Origin: Elusimicrobiota bacterium
Lineage (GTDB): Bacteria; Elusimicrobiota; Elusimicrobia; UBA1565; UBA9628
Direction of reading: 5' to 3'
Length of the DNA stretch: 5,846 nucleotides
NCBI GenBank assembly: GCA_023249695.1
Contig: JAHFCD010000173.1
Span: 1-5,846, forward strand
This document shows positions 5,809-5,846 of this stretch, piece by piece (positions within the stretch are counted from its first letter, which is position 1; each line of letters begins with the position of its first letter). Made by a program: the position numbers and the translations under genes. Below the pieces are notes generated by a model. It searched no databases. It was not told the origin of the DNA and worked only from the letters and a program-made list of their open reading frames with translations.

Positions 5809-5846
5809 CGCTCCCTTATATTACGGGTGGCAATGGCCATGGACGA

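Noticed and set aside
5712..5840. N-terminal extension of the ParB-like protein to the ATG at 5840
   Set aside because: The added 43 residues span the predicted promoter and inverted repeat. The strong ribosome binding site serves the GTG at 5711.
5817..5846. Possible divergent plus-strand gene starting at the ATG at 5833
   Set aside because: A TATATT box at 5817-5822 and a weak GGGTGG precede it, but only four codons lie in the window and no matching -35 at normal spacing is visible. It cannot be supported.

Overview
The window looks like chromosomal DNA of a high-GC bacterium (about two-thirds G+C by eye). The evidence is sigma70-like promoters, a GGAGG-type ribosome binding site, and codons ending almost always in G or C. 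I cannot assign a phylum. The style of the giant exported, low-complexity protein is reminiscent of poorly characterised lineages such as Elusimicrobiota, but that is only an impression.

Both genes I can support lie on the minus strand and read from right to left. From right to left there is: an upstream region with a promoter and an inverted repeat (5712-5846); a 301-residue cytoplasmic protein with a C-terminal ParB-like motif (LLDGHH) and a CxxCH motif (4806-5711); a 129-bp spacer with its own strong promoter and an unusual leader rich in AGGCCT palindromes (4677-4805); and a giant exported protein whose frame is open from the ATG at 4676 to the window edge (1558 codons, C-terminus missing).

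The giant protein is a mosaic. It has a signal peptide, a helix-rich N-terminal third, a beta-type region of short Y/D/G-rich strands with loose YD-repeat character, a small-residue hydrophobic stretch near residues 993-1057, a Val/Asp/Lys/Ala tandem repeat (with a 66-bp DNA unit duplicated almost perfectly), an Arg/Glu-rich helix, a basic segment, and a Pro- then Gly-rich tail. I recognise no family for it.

Long plus-strand open frames, including one of 1213 codons opposite the giant gene, are antisense shadows. They arise because the real gene almost never uses TTA, CTA or TCA. The two genes appear to be separate transcription units. No functional link between them can be read from the sequence. 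No RNA genes, mobile elements, CRISPR arrays or convincing terminators were found.
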